Notes under the pieces: generated by a model | Told to the model about the DNA's origin: nothing | What the model saw: the letters and a program-made list of their open reading frames with translations, nothing else | The model's database searches: none | Shown here: piece after piece, positions 21,742 to 34,830 of the stretch | Numbering within the stretch: position 1 is the first letter of the stretch | Layout: each line of letters begins with the position of its first letter | Program-made: the position numbers and the translations under genes | Assembly: GCA_950295325.1 (NCBI GenBank) | Contig: OX485804.1 | Location: 67,868,033 to 67,932,032, forward strand | From: Polytrichum commune | Taxonomy: Eukaryota; Streptophyta; Polytrichopsida; Polytrichales; Polytrichaceae | Length of the DNA: 64,000 nt | Direction of reading: 5' to 3'

Positions 21742-22156
21742 GCTAATGAATGCTTGATATCAACACCCACAAGGATATTTTGAACCCAATGGAATCCACC
21801 CTGAAACATGCTCAAATTCGGTAAAATTATCCCACCCCCCCCCCCTTTGGTTGAAAGTTTTTATTACCTCCAAAAGCTTGATCATGGTTTTACATACATG
21901 GTTATGGAGAGAGGAAATTGTTGTATACAAGTGTACCTCTCATTCATCCAACATAAAAGCCATGAAACAATTTTTAACCCAAAGGTGACATTTTGATTCA
22001 ATTTGACATCGAGATTAGCTTTAAAGATCCTAAATTCGTGTACTTCCAGTCATTTGAGTTGAATCGGCAACAAACCTATAGGGGGCCAAGCTTTTGTGTT
22101 GGATGAATTATCGCTTGTATGCAATGATTCCCTCTATCCCCCACGGTCATCCTCTA

Positions 22157-23104
22157 TACCGTAGTTTACTAGCAGGTTCGGCAACTTGTTGCCTAATATT
22201 TAATTAAAGTTCAAAAAGTAGGTTCGGCACCTAAAAATAATATATTCATATTTTCGGCAATTTTCTCTTTTAATTTTTAAAAATTCGTCTTAAATTCATT
22301 TTTTATTTTTTATTCAAGCTTATATCTTGTACATCTCTCTTGCATTGAATGACAAGTAAGATGTTAGTGAAGAGTTGAGAATGCTCTGTGCTTTATGCAA
22401 GTAGAGTGGAGTTGTGTTCAACAATGCATATGGGATATGTAAACTTTGAGGTGAAGCACCTAGTTAGACTTCATTTTTATAACACGCATAACTTTTGCAT
22501 AGAGTCTTCAAATGACATAAAATTTGTTGGAGGTGAAAGATTACTTGATTTCTAAACTTTTCTTAGACCAACAAAATTCCAAAAAAGTTGATCTTCTATG
22601 CACAAATGAGCTCCGAAAAACTGTTATGAACGCATTTTAATTTTTTGATCTTTACACGGCTGCAATGTTTTGTCCATATCTTTTGCATAAAGACTTATTT
22701 TGACACAAAACTTGTTGGAGGTGGAAGAAGGATTGATTTCTCAACTTTTGTTAGTTGGACAAAATTCTATAAAACTTCATCTTCTATGCTCAATTGGACT
22801 CCAAAAATTTGTGTACAACACATTTGAAAAGCCTCACCTAGAGTCTTGCTACTTCTTAACCCATATTCTTTGTGGACTAATGTAAGTGAGCTTGATTACA
22901 AAAGGAGCACCTTCTCTCCTTCAAAATTCACACATGCTTCCACTATAAGTAAAGCTCTAGTGAGAAGTAAAAATTTCTTACTTTTTTGGCAATTTTGAAA
23001 AATAATTAATTTTATATTCGGCAAAAAATGCCAATAATATTCCAAAATTTTGGGCATCTAATTTTAGAATTATTTTGTGCCGAACCTGCTATTAAACTAC
23101 GGTA
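22157..23104. mobile_element. 948-bp TIR element with internal direct repeat
   Basis: The termini TACCGTAGTTTACTAGCAGG and the inverted CCTGCTATTAAACTACGGTA agree over about 27 bases into GTTCGGCA. Internally, 22487-22640 and 22674-22826 are direct copies (shared CTTTTGCATA.AG, TTGTTGGAGGTG.AAG and ATCTTCTATGC blocks). No complete coding frame is present. The target duplication is unclear, so the superfamily is not assigned. Confidence 0.75.
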
Positions 23105-23489
23105 TCTCGTAAAATGTTCACATCACAAGAGATGTTTTGATACTTTGATCACTCAAAATTATGATCATATTATGCTTGTTACGATTCACGATTCTATAGT
23201 ATATTTGATATTAACAATTATGTAAATTTTCCCATGAAATTCAAAAGATTTGTGATTGTGATGAATTTTCAAATTTTGAACTTCCATATTTATTATAAAA
23301 ATGCCAAAACGATTTTTATAGTTCATTGGTAGGGACGTGATCCTTTGATGGTGAACCTCATAATTTCTCTTATGCACAATTACCCCTTGATTTTTATTTT
23401 TATATAGAGCACATCTTGAACAATACTTGGACTCAAATCACTCTTTAAGTAACATGCCATTTATGTAATGCAAGAACCACGTTCTTGGA

Positions 23490-23582
23490 TGGCTGGGGCA
23501 AACCAACCCGTACATTGTTTCCTTGAAGGCAAGGTTTTAGGCATCCAACAAGGAACGAGTTTATGGGTTGGTTCGCCCAAAT
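23490..23582. mobile_element. Family M MITE, single copy with 10-bp TSD
   Basis: It has an 83-base core at 23496-23578. The 93-base unit is flanked by CGTTCTTGGA at 23480-23489 and 23583-23592. A 10-bp duplication points to the Mutator (MULE) superfamily. Confidence 0.9.
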
Positions 23583-23592
23583 CGTTCTTGGA

Positions 23593-24416
23593 CCACGTCT
23601 TGGACCCACGTTCTTTCCATCATGACTATATAAATTAGTGTGGCCCAAGTTAATTGTCCAACCACATCAATAGGACTAATTGGTGTACTTGCTAAAATCA
23701 AGGGAATTTTTAATCATTGAAGTTCTCCATGAGATGCAATATAAGTTTTGTGACAATTTGAGGGGTCCAGTTTTGGCCATGGCCAAACATCCACCTCTTG
23801 GAGTTAGGCCCCACCACTACTATTGAGGGTGAAAATGTAGTTGACTATATATAATGTAGTCTATAGTTCTTTTTTTTCTAGATGATTTGACCATAAAATT
23901 GACATCAGAGGCCCCAAAGTAGCCCAAGAGACTCACATGAAATGAATTAACCACAAATATTTAGGGGTCAAATTTTTACTACACCCCCTTTACCTTGATA
24001 AGAGTGGTGGGGTCCATCTCAAAGAGGTGGTTGTCTAGCCATGGCCTCAAGATTCAATGTATTTGAGAGAGGTTGGACCTAAATTAAGCACAACACCAAC
24101 ATCTCATATTCATTAAAAATTTCATGAATTGTTTTTGGTAGATCCATTAATATAGAAAACAAAATGATTGAACAAAGGCTTGTGGTAATGTATGTATGTA
24201 TGTATGTATGTATTATGAGTGGCATGGAGCAACATTGAATCAATAAAACCGCAAGAGGAAAGGGATGTCTCATACCACCTAGGCCTATCATCTAAGGCAA
24301 GTGTGTCTTCCATGGTTAATTTTGTTGCTTTCCATGAATCTCAACTTGAATTTCAAAAGTTTTGTTTCAATGTACTACACTCTTTGACACTTTTTTTTAT
24401 CCCCTCTTAACACTAA
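23593..24416. other. Intergenic, no gene seen
   Basis: AT-rich DNA with a (TATG)n run at about 24190-24212. Open frames are short and domain-free. Confidence 0.6.
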
Positions 24417-24998
24417 GGGTCAGTTTACACCATGGACCATAAAGTCATACCATGGAAGATGGCCTTTCTCCATGGTCTGACTTCATGATTCAACTTCCAT
24501 CGTCCAATTTCTTAAAAAATCAATTTATAAAGCTTTTGGGCCCCTCACTAGGTGTAAACCAAATGTGGACCAAGAGGAATGACCATGCACTTAAACGTGA
24601 ATGTGTTGATTTTTTTATAAATGTCCAAAAAAGGGTGTTTTAAAAAGAAAAGAAAAATCAAGTTTGACCATTCTCTTGTCCTCTCTTGTCTTCATCTTCT
24701 CTTCCTTATGAACATCACTAAATAATTAATATAACAACATTTCTCTGCCATGGGCCCTTGCCTTTTTCTACTAGAGCATTGCTTTTGCCTCTCCCACCAC
24801 AAAACTTGTTGGACCATGTCAGTGGATAATGTAAGCCTTAAAATATGTCTTTTGGTGACACTGAACTCCATGGTCACTCTAACATTTATTTAATTTTCCT
24901 TGGTGTAAACCAAAGTGGTCCCATGACGAGTTCAACAACCAATCACATATTCTAAAAGGCCTTGGGACGACTTCATGGTCCATGATGTAAACAACCTC
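24417..24998. mobile_element. Harbinger-type MITE (582 bp)
   Basis: The left tip is GGGTCAGTTTACACCATGG and the right tip is the inverted CCATGATGTAAACAACCTC. It is flanked by TAA on both sides (24414-24416 and 24999-25001). CATGG(T/A) motifs repeat inside both ends. Non-coding. Confidence 0.88.
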
Positions 24999-25001
24999 TA
25001 A

Positions 25002-25395
25002 TTAACTATCATTATTTGTTTTCTTATGTTAAGTTGAGATGAAGCCAACATCATCCATATATGTTGTCATGTGGAGCTATGTATCTGCTAAGATAGATGT
25101 GTCTAATGCAGATACTTATCTTAATCAGACCCCTCTATTTGAGTGGTAAATGGTTTGATGTGGATCCACAATTGAAAATCAAAACAATTTGTGCTTCAAA
25201 GAGATCAGATTGCATGCACAAAATATGACAACCATCTGAGGCTCAATAGTCACATAATTGGAGGTACTTTTATGACCATTTGATGAACATGAGAATACTC
25301 ACTTTGATAATGAATAAGATATTCATATGAGCTCCCAAAACTATGAGGAAAGTGGCTATGGCATCCATTTGGAGTCACTAACTATCTCGTACTAA
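25002..25395. repeat. Dispersed repeat family D, left part
   Basis: Modules TCTTAATCAGACCCCTCTAT and CACTTTGATAATGAATAAGA, then CTAACTATCTCGTACTA, recur at 9860-10200 and 45900-46060. The next MITE interrupts this copy; the family continues at 25742. Confidence 0.7.
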
Positions 25396-25741
25396 GGGTC
25401 ACTTCACACACGAGCTAAAGACCATGACCATGTAGTTGTAAGGGCCCTTAACTCTCATCCAAAAGTCATGCCAGTTGTTTAATTGACATGATATGCCATA
25501 ATTTGCATCAAGCCTACATCTTGGAGGTGGGCCTAACGCAAATTCCGAGAGACCATGAAACATTATATGTAGTAAGCCATGTAGGAATCCATGTAGACTT
25601 CTCATCCATGATAATTTCTTTGGGCCCTTAGGCCTTCACCTTCTAGTGTGAAGTGAACTTGGATGGTCTCGGCTTTTCAACCAATGAGACATCTTAGAAG
25701 GCAATGGTCGCGGATCTTCAGTCTTGTGTGTGAAATGACCC
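25396..25741. mobile_element. Harbinger-type MITE (346 bp)
   Basis: The tips are GGGTCACTTCACACACGAG and the inverted CTTGTGTGTGAAATGACCC. It is flanked by TAA (25393-25395 and 25742-25744). Homologous uninterrupted DNA at about 10160-10200 gives an empty site (CTCGTACTAGTCGCATG). Confidence 0.92.
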
Positions 25742-26449
25742 TAAATAGCATGATTCATATCCTACAAGAAGTGGGCTAGTCGGAAAAGGTACAATTTAAA
25801 AGCCATCTATGTTGCGTTACTTGCCTAAATTTGGTCCATCTCGAGAGAACTAAATATTTGAGAGATCTTCATTGAATCCAACAACAATCTCTGATTTTAT
25901 CACAGGAACTAAGGTCGAGGCATCCATAGTCGACCATGTGATAGTTTAACCGCTTGCTAAGGCCATGTAATGTTGACATGAATGAAATCTATATTTTTGA
26001 GGTGAATGGAGTCAAGGTTTATGTGGTGGTTTCTTCTGATTGTTTACCCCTATAAGAGTTTTGACAACTATCACAACCAAGCATTAGGACTTGGATGAGT
26101 GGTTATGGGTTAACCTATAGATCGACTATGTGTTCGATAACTATACTGCTTTGAAGTTTGTAGCAATTTCCATATTCATATATTTTATATAAAAAAATTG
26201 CATTCTCCTTAGAATTTGTTTCTCTTTGCAAGAAAAAAATTCCCCGCTATAACTCCTCCTAAATAGATGCAAACTCTCTGATTCTATCAATTATAGATGC
26301 CTCAACCTTATGTATGTTCATTAGTTACCTTGTGACGTGAACACATGTGAAAAGAAACCCTTTGAAAAAACTCCATATCCTAGAGTTAGGCGTCATCATA
26401 AATGTGGCAAACTCTAGTAGGTAACTTGATTGTCGTTTTTGCTAAGATA

Positions 26450-26800
26450 ACTACACTAAATAATTATGTTAGCGTGGGTGGAAAATTAGGATGGAAATAA
26501 TTGGCATGGGCCACACCAATTATCTATTCAAGGTGGAATTAATGTAGGTCCAAGACCTTGGGTCTTCCTCTAAGTCTTCATGAAGACTTCCAACCAACAC
26601 AATTATATTATTATAAGACAAAAGTAGCACAAAATAAATAATTAATCACATTAACTTTATGGGAGAACCATTAATGTGGTCCACATTAATTTTCTACTAA
26701 AAAGTTAGCGTGGGTTGGAAATTAATGTGATCCATGCTAGTTTTTCATTGTGAAAATTAGCATGGGATCTACAAAATTAGGGCTATTTGGTGTACTAAGT
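26450..26800. mobile_element. About 350-bp MITE-like repeat (family W)
   Basis: It shares ordered blocks with 60720-61020 in the last kinase intron: CAAGACC.TGGGTC, GACAAAAGTAGCA, GCGTGGGTTG and CACACTAAT-type ends. Non-coding. Confidence 0.7.
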
Positions 26801-28295
26801 TATGGCGGGGAAGAGGCCATTGGTTTGTGGTACCATAGTTGGTTTAGCACCTCAATGCTAAAACAATTTTTTTGAAATGAGGCTCAACAATCCATACAAA
26901 TTTTTTACTTAATTTTAATATATAAATTGAACAATTTCATGAATATTTGGTGTCTGTTTATTATAATCAAACTTAGTTGAATACAACCTTGTATTAGCAT
27001 GGCAATCTGGGCTAGGGCTAGAGTTTATGCCAAACTACTTGGGCCCTGCTTTGCTGAGCCATGACCCATCATATATTTACGAACTTTTTAGGGAAAGGGT
27101 ATCAGGGCCTAGCCCGTGATTTGGCACCCTTGGATAGCCCCACTAAAAAAATTCCAATTTTTAAAATCTCAACCACAAATTGTTGTGTGCCCCACTCGAT
27201 TTCAAAAAATAAATTGCCTTTTGCATTCTTGAAGGGTGTTCGTCCTCAAATCCCATTTTGAGTGCACTTCACTTTCAAGGTCCAAAATCCACTATGCATG
27301 TTTACTTCCCCCTAGTAAATAAGCAATTGACTGGAATTTCAATCCTAAAGTGAAACTGACAATAAAGCATGTAATTAACCTGAAAGGAGGAGGGGGCTAG
27401 AGCAATGGGGAGGGGCTATAAACAGAAAACTAGAGCTAGCGATCAAGTTTTCCCATTCATTGCACAAAATTGGATGCACACATGAACATAACATTATTAA
27501 GCAAGTAAAGTAGACGCACCCATAACCGATCGGTTAAGAAATTTTGTGCTAGATTTGGAGAAGTATAAGGTGTTGCTAAACTTTCCCATGTAGGAAGATA
27601 GGAATCAAGAGAATATTAAATTTTTGGTAATTTCATTCCTTAAAATGAAATTACCATGAATTATTGATGCCAAAAGTTGGCTCGAACATATTACCAATGC
27701 TAGAGTTTGTCATAACCATTCATACCTCCTTACTTTAGCACTCAAAACCATGACATGTATCATGGCGCAATTGCTTCTAGCCCGATTGAATTCAATTCTA
27801 GCTTGATCGAAATTTAGCCGCAGCCTGATTGAAATTCCGGTACTCTATAGATTTTTGATGGGGTCCTGATTGGAAATAGACGCCTCTACCATACATGATG
27901 GTCTCCTTCCAAAGAAAGTGTATGCGATTAAAACACTCTAATAATCCATAATTGTTTGTCAAAAAGCTCACAATACACAACATGAGTGCTCCCCATAAAT
28001 GGGACATCATGGAATTGATGAAGAAAATTATGCTCGTGTGATTACCCAATCCCATAGAACACAACCAAGGAGTAGTGTAACGTAGATGGGTCTTAATCCC
28101 TAACTTCCCACACCCAATTTCCCTCAAATCTGCCCCAAAAAAGTGACCTCAATTTCAACAACTATAGCTCAAGATCTAAAGTTTCTTTTGATAAATCCAA
28201 CTGTATAGATGTTTGCAAGTTAGAGGTGACTACTCATAGTCCAAATTTTAAGTGCTGAAGTTTTGTTATGTAGGAGTTACTAATATGAATGTCAA
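26801..28295. other. Intergenic, no gene seen
   Basis: No frame with a recognisable domain. The longest minus-strand frame (27798-28127) is low-complexity in meaning and lies in a repeat-like context; I do not support it as a gene. Confidence 0.55.
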
Positions 28296-28850
28296 CACAT
28301 TGTTTATGGTATTTAGTATCACATACACTATTTTGTGAAGGGCCTAAACTAGATGCCGAGAGGTCTCAAAGAGCCACACATGCTATTTGCCAATATGATT
28401 CCATTCATTGGCATAATTAACTTCTTCAAGTGAAAAAATATCTACATTGTGACATTTAGAGTAGCACATTGGGATACTTTAGAATCTAGATGATAGTCTT
28501 GCATTTTAGTATGCAAGAGGAAGATATTTCTAGGAGTACTAAAGGCAAATGTCATGTGTTGACATTTAAGTATGCAAGAGAATGATGTTCTTGAGCATAG
28601 TAATAGAAAGTCTCATTTGTGTACACTTTATTCAACTTGTACACACCATTGTGTAACATAGGCATGCACCTCATAGCATTATTGAACATACTCACGCCAA
28701 GATATTTGTAAGCACACTTGAACACCAAGTGTCACAAGGTGACACTTATGGTGAAGTTGTTAAGTTTAATCATAAGTTTAACCTAGCATATGCCTCAAAA
28801 TAGGGCAAGTGACATTAATACGTGTGTGACACTAAAACCCATAAATAATA
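28296..28850. mobile_element. About 550-bp repeat (family L)
   Basis: It starts TTTATGGTATTTAGTATCAC and ends GACACTAAAACCCATAAA. An inverted-orientation copy lies at 43195-43690, sharing GGGCCTAAACTAGATGCC and CACATTGGGATACTTTA. Ends resemble family T, so it may be a longer relative. Confidence 0.75.
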
Positions 28851-30642
28851 AGTGGTCTTGAGGGGCAACATTTTAGAGATTAAATTGGGGTTGGTTTTTT
28901 ATTGAACCTCCAGTCAAATCAGCTCCGAATGACAAAATGTTGCCCTCATTGAAAAGAGGGGCATTTATTACTCAAATCAACTCACAAATCTTGAAACTGT
29001 TATTTGTGATTTTTGGGGAAGCTTTGCAATTTAAGCCAGCGATGCCACAATTGCGCACCTTCCACATGGATTTAGACCCATCAACACATGTCCAACTAAG
29101 AATTCCACCGGTAGATGTTTAGGATATGTTGCGTTTGAGTGTCATGCAAATTTTCAGATCAACTGAGAATCATCTACACATAGGGATTAACAAAGAAAAA
29201 ACATGTTTAGGATATGCTACTCTAAAATGCAAAGATGACAAATGTCAAGCATGTGTTCATGGACCGGTTCCATTGTAAACTAGTGGAGAGCCTACTCCCG
29301 TACTTGAATTAATCCAAAAATAGCTAACTTTGGTGAATAAAAAAATATCCACGTGGTAGGACATAGTAGACCTGAACATGAACAAGAGGAGTAGTTGAAA
29401 CTATACAAAAACCATCCGAATTGGTGTCAAAGTGGTCAGGGTGAATTGTTCACGACTAGATTACGGTTGCATTGGACATACTTGATTGGTATGTGGTTTG
29501 GTGAGGATGAAAGAGCAAACATTATAAAGACACATGTTCAAAAGAGATTGAACTATGTCTTCAAATATTACTAACTACTCTACACTCAATAATGAACAAA
29601 ACTAGGAGGACCTATGTATCAAATTAAAAAATCAACAAACATGCACTTCCGATAACCATAAATAAACCAAGAGAGGTCCGATTTTCAATCTCATTTTTGC
29701 AGATGTTTCATTGTAGATTTGCTCATGTAACACGAGTTTTGTTGTGTACACCTAAGTCGTAGAAGTTGGAGAACATGACAAACAAGCCAAACAACACCCA
29801 CATACCTTGATGTTATGAAAGGCCTGCTTACTTGACTTCAATATTGATCCTCTTCAGCTACTAGGCTTTGACCCGCACTACATTCAATACTAAGGAATGC
29901 AGATAAGTTATTGGGTTCTGAAAGGAAATCCCCACCAAATCTCCCTCCACAGGTCCAAGTGCCTTCAACGACCTAGCCACAAAATGCCACTTTCAAAGTC
30001 AAAAAGCGCAAGTCCAATTTCGGAGCTGGAGGCCCAAGGATATTGTGATGCGATGCGACGTCCTATCCTAGAAATTTGATCTCTAAGATCATCGACCAAA
30101 GACCGCGGACAATCGTGGCCATTGGATTGGCTCGGGAATGATCTCATCCGTTTGGCAATTGCAGATCAAGTAGGCTGTCATTTCAAGTTTCAAAATCAGA
30201 GTTGAGGTGCAAAAGTTATAAGAGGTCACAAAGAATTTTTCAAAAACAAAACAATGAAATATCTTTTTCTCTACTACACATAGAGCCTCTCATTTGTGTT
30301 AATTATTGAGCCTAGGATATTGTATCCATTTTTTTGGTACACATTTTAATCTCATCATAGAACATGTCATTATGGTTTCTATTGTTGACTACAAGCCTTG
30401 GCATGTACCACTCAAATATAGGTGTTTGATTAAGAAGAGTGACTACATTAGATTCAAATACCTTAAATGGCAACAAAATCCAGTTTATGGTTTCTACTTC
30501 ACTACATTCATAGGTCATGAATCCATATTGTGAAAGATGACTACATTTGTTATGGTAGTGGAAGATAAATACATTGATCACAATAAATAATATGTAGAGT
30601 GCAACTTTGTATCGTGGGCCACAATATACACCATCCCATGTA

Positions 30643-30691
<49 letters not shown>

Positions 30692-31186
30692 GGGGTGAGT
30701 GCTTGTTGTGTTTTGCATGAAGTTTTTGCTTATTTTTTACATCCATCTTTCCATATACAAATTGGATTCCCCTAGTTTGAAAGTATTTAAAAATACATGT
30801 TATTTCATTCCAATAGAAATAATTTAGCCTAATATTGCTTAGCCATATGGTTGGGTTTGTTTTCTAATTTTAGCATGTGACAAGGGTCATCTAGCAATAA
30901 GACTTCGAAACCCTTATAATTTTTGGATTTAGAATTCAAACAAGACATGCTTTGGTGTGTTGAAAGCCTCTCGTAACTGTTAACCAACAAAAAATTAAAG
31001 AAGAAGAAGAAGAAGAAGAAGAAGAAGAATTAAAAACTTTATAATCTAGTAGCAGTATCCATGTTCAGCGCTTGAAATGACAATGTTTAGCACCATATAC
31101 CTTGGTGACAAGACAAAATGGTCCATGTAAGTTAAAACAGATGTGCCTAATCAATTACTTAACTTAATCGGACACCTATATTTGAG
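28851..31186. other. Intergenic with repeats and microsatellites
   Basis: Copies of the module with CCACTCAAATATAGGTGT lie at 30400. (TC)n is at 30647-30686 and (AAG)n at 31002-31028. Arg/Glu-repeat or Ser/Leu frames over the TC run are artefacts. No gene is visible. Confidence 0.6.
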
Positions 31187-31279
31187 GGCTAGGGCGAACC
31201 GACCCATACACTGGTTCCTTGGAGGAATAGGTTTAGACATCCAACAAGGAACGAGTGTATGGGTTGGTTCACCCAAAAC
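31187..31279. mobile_element. Family M MITE with 10-bp TSD inside repeat D
   Basis: It has an 83-base core at 31192-31274. The unit is flanked by TATATTTGAG at 31177-31186 and 31280-31289. Related empty sites exist near 9870 (CTATATTTGAGTAGTATG) and 25135, confirming a true insertion. Confidence 0.93.
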
Positions 31280-31642
31280 TATATTTGAGTGATGTGTGGT
31301 TTGGTGTTGCTTCAAGAAGGAAAACCAAAAAGACATTGTATGAGCAGGTATAAAGTTTTGACCCTAAACCAGGAATCCATCCTGGCGGGCAGCCCGAAAA
31401 AATCAGGTGAGAGCACTTTGATATGCTAAAAGAAGCAACAAGGGTTCATCCGATCGACCTTAAAAGTTTACAGGAGGTAAATGGACCAGTAATCTTGAAG
31501 ATCTTACGGTTAGAACCTGGGAATTCGTTGGTTTAGCCCATCTTTACAGGGCAGTACCAGTTTCGGGCAGAAACACGAAAAGTTCGACTTGGAAACGGCC
31601 ATGGTGTTGAGGAGTTAAGACCCGTCTACTGCAGTCAATGAA

Positions 31643-32302
31643 CGGGGAGAACCGACCGCTAGTCACAGATAAACCGCTTGAGTTAAAAAATAACTGGTTG
31701 AAGTTCAAGAAATAAGCGGTTGAAGTTCAAGACTCTAATAACCGATCATTATAAGGTAGAAATACCATAACCCATTAACCACCCTCTAGCCGTGCACTAG
31801 ATCGCTGTCATAATGGTGAAGTGCCATTTCTAAAACCGATCATGGCTCGGCGGCAACTTCAATGCGTGTACACTTAGTGTAGCCAATGGGAGTCAAGTGT
31901 TAATGTACTCATGAGGTAACCGCTTTAGGCGATGTTCTGTATGGAAATGTGGATTACTGTGTTCGGTGTAGGGAGAATATAGTGAACGAGTAGGGGTTTG
32001 GACAACTGTCCACTTTGAAAATTTATAGCATCTTTTTGTATAGGGCAGAAAAATATGAAACAACTTGCATTCTTCATGAATCCTTCTCGTCTATGTTGGA
32101 AAATTATCTCATGATTGTCAGATCAGATCTCCAATGCGTATTTTCACGGGTTATGGCATTTCTACCTTAGAAGAACCATTGGAACATACTCCAAATCAGT
32201 GAAGGAAAAACAGATTGGAAAGATGACAACGTGTAAGTGAAGCGGTTGGTCTTGGAAACACTAGGGTTTTGACCAAAATGTGTCCAATTAAAAATCTCCC
32301 CG
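31643..32302. mobile_element. 660-bp CGGGGAGA element (family C)
   Basis: It begins CGGGGAGAACCGACC and ends AATCTCCCCG, an 8-base inverted tip. It shares the modules AAGCGGTTG...GGAAACACTAGGG and TAACTGGTTGAAGTTCAAG with the shorter copies at 2626-2841 and 57890-58000. Non-coding. Confidence 0.7.
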
Positions 32303-34830
32303 GACACTACTGATCTGTAAGGTAGTGTGTGTAACTTAGCTTAGCTTCATCTCAAAAGCACCCTGCCTGCTGCCATCCCCACAACACTGGCACAGAATTG
32401 CAGAAACAGAATGTGAGCATTCCTGAAAGTACGTGCTGCAATAAAATAAGAAACGCACTCTATTTTATTAGTGTCTCCACTGACCTCCGGCGCTCCCTGG
32501 TACAAGTGAAGGGGCCGCACAATCCGTGCCAGTTTGGATTTGTAACCCCTACCCAGGGGTAAAAGTAGCCACTGACCCCTTACAGGTTGGTTGCTTATCC
32601 ATCCCCACTTTAATTTATCAAATTTATGTCGGTTTTTGGCTTCACGGAGGGGTTAATCTAGCTTAAAATGGAAACCCATGAGTTCCACAATGATAAGCTG
32701 CGTTTTGACTCTCCCCTCCTTTCGTTCACCCTCCTTCTTGCCAGTGTGTGTATGTTTGACGAATTTCATTTGACAACGTTCAACTTCAAATCCAAAGTGT
32801 CACATGACACTTTCAAAAACAGGAATGAATGTCGATTGACGTCTACATTTTTTTCTAAAATGTCACCTCGATGTCACATGCCTAATAGTATGTGTCATTT
32901 CAATTTGTAAAGTGTCAATTGACACGCGTGTGTGTGTGTGTGTGTGTTTTCTTTTTTCTTTTTTCTTTTTTTCCCACAAGTCACACTACATGTCAAAATC
33001 TAAGTTGTGCGTGTCAATTGACGTGCATTTTATTTTTGTGCGAGTTGTTGCATGTCAAATATCAAAAACTTGCAAAAACGTTGTCATAAATAAACATTGC
33101 TTCTTGGTGGGTGGTGTGAAGATACACCCAACTCGGGTGGTTGTCCACTCCCACGGAAATTGTTTATGTGACTTTTTTTTATTCCATAATGCATGGAAAT
33201 TTATATACATAACTTAAATATATATCAAGTTGTGAAACTTTCTAAGTGGTCACACTATAGGGATGACGTGGTCTTGCCGATAGTTTTGTTCCTCTAGGTA
33301 CATGAGGAGGCAAGATTCAACACACACAATCATAGATCTTATGACCATCTAGTGGACGTGAACTAGTGAGAGTAAGACAACGCGATTTTCCGTAGTGATG
33401 CTACGAGGATCGTGTAGTCCTATCGATGCTCCTCTTCCACTTGATGGTTTATCATCTACAAAGGTAATAAATTCTATATCCACATTCATAGAGTTTACAA
33501 TCATCTAATGAAAGAATCCCAGTGGTGGTAAAACCATGTGATTCTCATAGTGATAACGTGTCATGTTGATAAGGAACTGAGAACCTCTTCACGGGAATCG
33601 TCAGCAACTTAATCCCAGTGATGGGTGAGGGGGTACTTAGCCCAAGGATTCATTACCGCAAAAACAAGGTTGCATTTTTACTTACTAATGTACGTATACC
33701 CAACAACAACACCAAACCAACACTATGTACCACAATGATACGTTACGGAGCTTCAAATGCATGACAACGATACCGAGTGTCTTTTGGGGGGTTATGACGA
33801 AGCATGTTGATGAGATCCGTGAAAATTGTTCGCCATGGATGCCAACACGTGCATGTGATGTATAACAATATCACACAGTGTCAGTTCGAGGTTGTGTGTT
33901 AGTTTTCAGGTATGCCTACACCTTGGTTCACGTCAAGCATGCCAATCAAACCCATGTGAAAGGTGTTTGTCATGGGAACCGTGGACACATGCATGTGACG
34001 TGGTAAACCATGTGAACCTACATTGTGCATGCCCATCCACGACATGAAGATAACACTCCAAGGATCATGGATCGTTGCTATTGGTTCTTTGTCATGACAG
34101 TAGATTTCAAGTATCCAAATCTACTACTATGTTAGATTTGGACACCTAAAATCTACCTCGTGTTGACAAGAAACTAATGACAATAACCATGCTCCTTGGA
34201 GTGAAACCGACCCATCCATGAATCCTTCATCACACACATGTTGCTTGTGAGAAAGTGTGTTTTTGTTTTTTTTTGTTTTTGACACGGGGTGGTTGTGATA
34301 TATTCACAAGAGGAAAGCCGGGTGCTTGGCCAAAGATTCGATGATCATGGCAAGTTCCGAGTTTGGAAAAATATTCATTTAATAGTTCCACCGAACAAGG
34401 AGAACGTCTTGTCTTATTTGTCTGGACTCTCCTTGGCTACTTCGGAATGCTTCACTTCAAGATTTTCATTGGAATTTGGATGCCCTATGAAGATATGTGG
34501 CCCTAAAGTGAGCACTTCCATGTTCCAAGCTCAACATAAAATTTCTAGCCATTGGATCATATCGAGAAGTGCATCATCCGGTTAGAAATTTCAAATCACA
34601 AAGATTGTCTTTTCAAAATTTTGGAATCAAAGTTGAGATGTAAACTGCATGAGAAAGGTTAAGGTTAAGATTCTCTTCACATGGTTACATTGTAGGCCTT
34701 CTCAATTATTATGTTCGTTATTGAACCTAGAATGGGTCTATATTTTGAATATATCTTCTTCTTCTTTATTTATTTTCCCATTACACCCCTTGTCATAATA
34801 AACCACTTGAGTATGTGTGTCCAATAAGAA
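32303..34830. other. Intergenic, no gene seen
   Basis: A (GT)n run with pyrimidine tail is at about 32925-32975. The block TTTGACACGGGGTGG is at 34275. The plus-strand frame 34289-34585 has no recognisable domain and sits in a decayed repeat resembling 28900-29120; it is not called as a gene. Confidence 0.55.

Noticed and set aside
30312-30746. Minus-strand frame with Arg-Glu repeats
   Set aside because: It is produced by the (TC)n microsatellite at 30647-30686; there is no domain.
34289-34585. 98-codon plus-strand frame
   Set aside because: The region is a decayed repeat with relatives near 28900 and 49050; no domain is recognised.
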